Shown here piece by piece: positions 63,775-64,000 of a DNA stretch of 64,000 nt. Positions within the stretch are counted from its first letter, which is position 1. Every line of letters starts with the position of its first letter. Source of the stretch: Solibacillus sp. FSL R7-0668. GTDB lineage: Bacteria > Bacillota > Bacilli > Bacillales_A > Planococcaceae. Where the stretch lies: assembly GCF_038006205.1 (NCBI RefSeq), contig NZ_JBBOUU010000001.1, forward strand, positions 3,662,001-3,726,000. Direction: 5' to 3'. A program made the position numbers and the translations under genes. Under the pieces are notes generated by a model that was not told the DNA's origin, searched no databases, and worked only from the letters and a program-made list of their open reading frames with translations.

Positions 63775-64000
63775 CTAGTAGCACCTCCCATTCTTGCTGT
63801 TGTAGCTGATTCTTTAATAGCTCCTTACCACTTTTTAACCTTGATTTAATCGTGCTTTCGGGACGTTCGAGCAGCTCTGCTATTTCCTTCACGGACAAGC
63901 TTTCTAAATAATAGTACACAATCGCCTCGCGCTGCTTTAATGGTAAATTTAAAATCGCTTGATCAAGGGCATTTAATTCCTCTTGCTCTACTAGTTTGTC
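63728..64000 (-). CDS. ECF-type sigma factor, C-terminal part (cut by window edge)
   Basis: The reverse-strand frame is open from the window edge to a stop at 63728. The visible 90 residues hold sigma region 4: LNLPLKQREAIVYYYLE followed by SVKEIAELLERPESTIKSRL, a typical helix-turn-helix for the -35 element. The N-terminal region 2 lies outside the window. It overlaps the downstream membrane protein gene, the same arrangement as the pair at 20354. Confidence 0.85.
   Translation of the reverse strand, partial: DKLVEQEELNALDQAILNLPLKQREAIVYYYLESLSVKEIAELLERPESTIKSRLKSGKELLKNQLQQQEWEVLLDVELPFNTTARYSEK

Noticed and set aside
1-64000. CRISPR array, prophage or multi-gene defence island
   Set aside because: No spaced direct repeats, no phage structural genes and no clusters of nuclease, methylase or toxin genes; the FRG and NERD genes stand alone.

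Overview
The window is chromosomal DNA of a low-GC Gram-positive bacterium. Strong Shine-Dalgarno sequences, sigma-A promoters, an S-box riboswitch, a perfect PerR box and Bacillus-like proteins (YheI/YheH, YeeN, AhpC/F, MetNPQ) point to a member of the Bacillales. Gene content (SLH/NlpC cell-wall protein, many Cache chemoreceptors, several MMPL exporters) suits the Lysinibacillus/Solibacillus side of the Planococcaceae/Caryophanaceae; that placement is inference. No rRNA, tRNA, CRISPR array or prophage was seen.

Layout. 0-9 kb: peptide transporter (cut by the edge), hflX, an RNA-type methyltransferase, a DUF47-Pit phosphate pair, an MMPL exporter, a broken coiled-coil gene and two small unknown genes. 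9.1-12.6 kb: an AI-2E-family permease gene split by a complete IS66-family element of 2364 bp with 8-bp target duplications. 12.7-20 kb: oligopeptidase F, two chemoreceptors, YeeN and a neutral zinc peptidase. 20.3-34.4 kb: an ECF sigma/anti-sigma pair, then housekeeping enzymes (protein tyrosine phosphatase, PlsC, epimerase, RlmA-like methyltransferase, polysaccharide deacetylase, SDR, NERD protein, HAD nucleotidase, TSUP permease, DUF554, DinB, DNA glycosylase, amidohydrolase, lipoprotein, dNMP kinase).

34.5-48.5 kb is the efflux and sensing region: a leader-peptide attenuator in front of the heterodimeric ABC exporter bmrCD; an MMPL exporter divergent from a MerR/CarH-like B12-binding regulator with 11-bp tandem repeats over the exporter promoter; an FRG-domain protein; and a two-component system followed by a small membrane protein and a third MMPL exporter. 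48.5-55 kb is stress-related: an alpha-CTD/zinc-ribbon protein, ahpC-ahpF with a PerR box and an odd hairpin between the ahpF ribosome-binding site and its start codon, a third chemoreceptor, two tandem 40-residue genes, and glutathione peroxidase. 55.7-59.8 kb is an S-box-controlled metN-metP-metQ-M20 hydrolase operon. The right end holds an SLH-SH3-NlpC/P60 wall hydrolase, an SDR and a second ECF sigma/anti-sigma pair cut by the window edge.

The most unusual items are the ahpF leader hairpin, the CarH-like regulator with its altered capping motif and tandem operator, the bmrCD leader, the duplicated 40-residue proteins, and the freshly interrupted permease. I did not find a multi-gene defence island; the FRG-domain gene is the only candidate of that flavour and stands alone.
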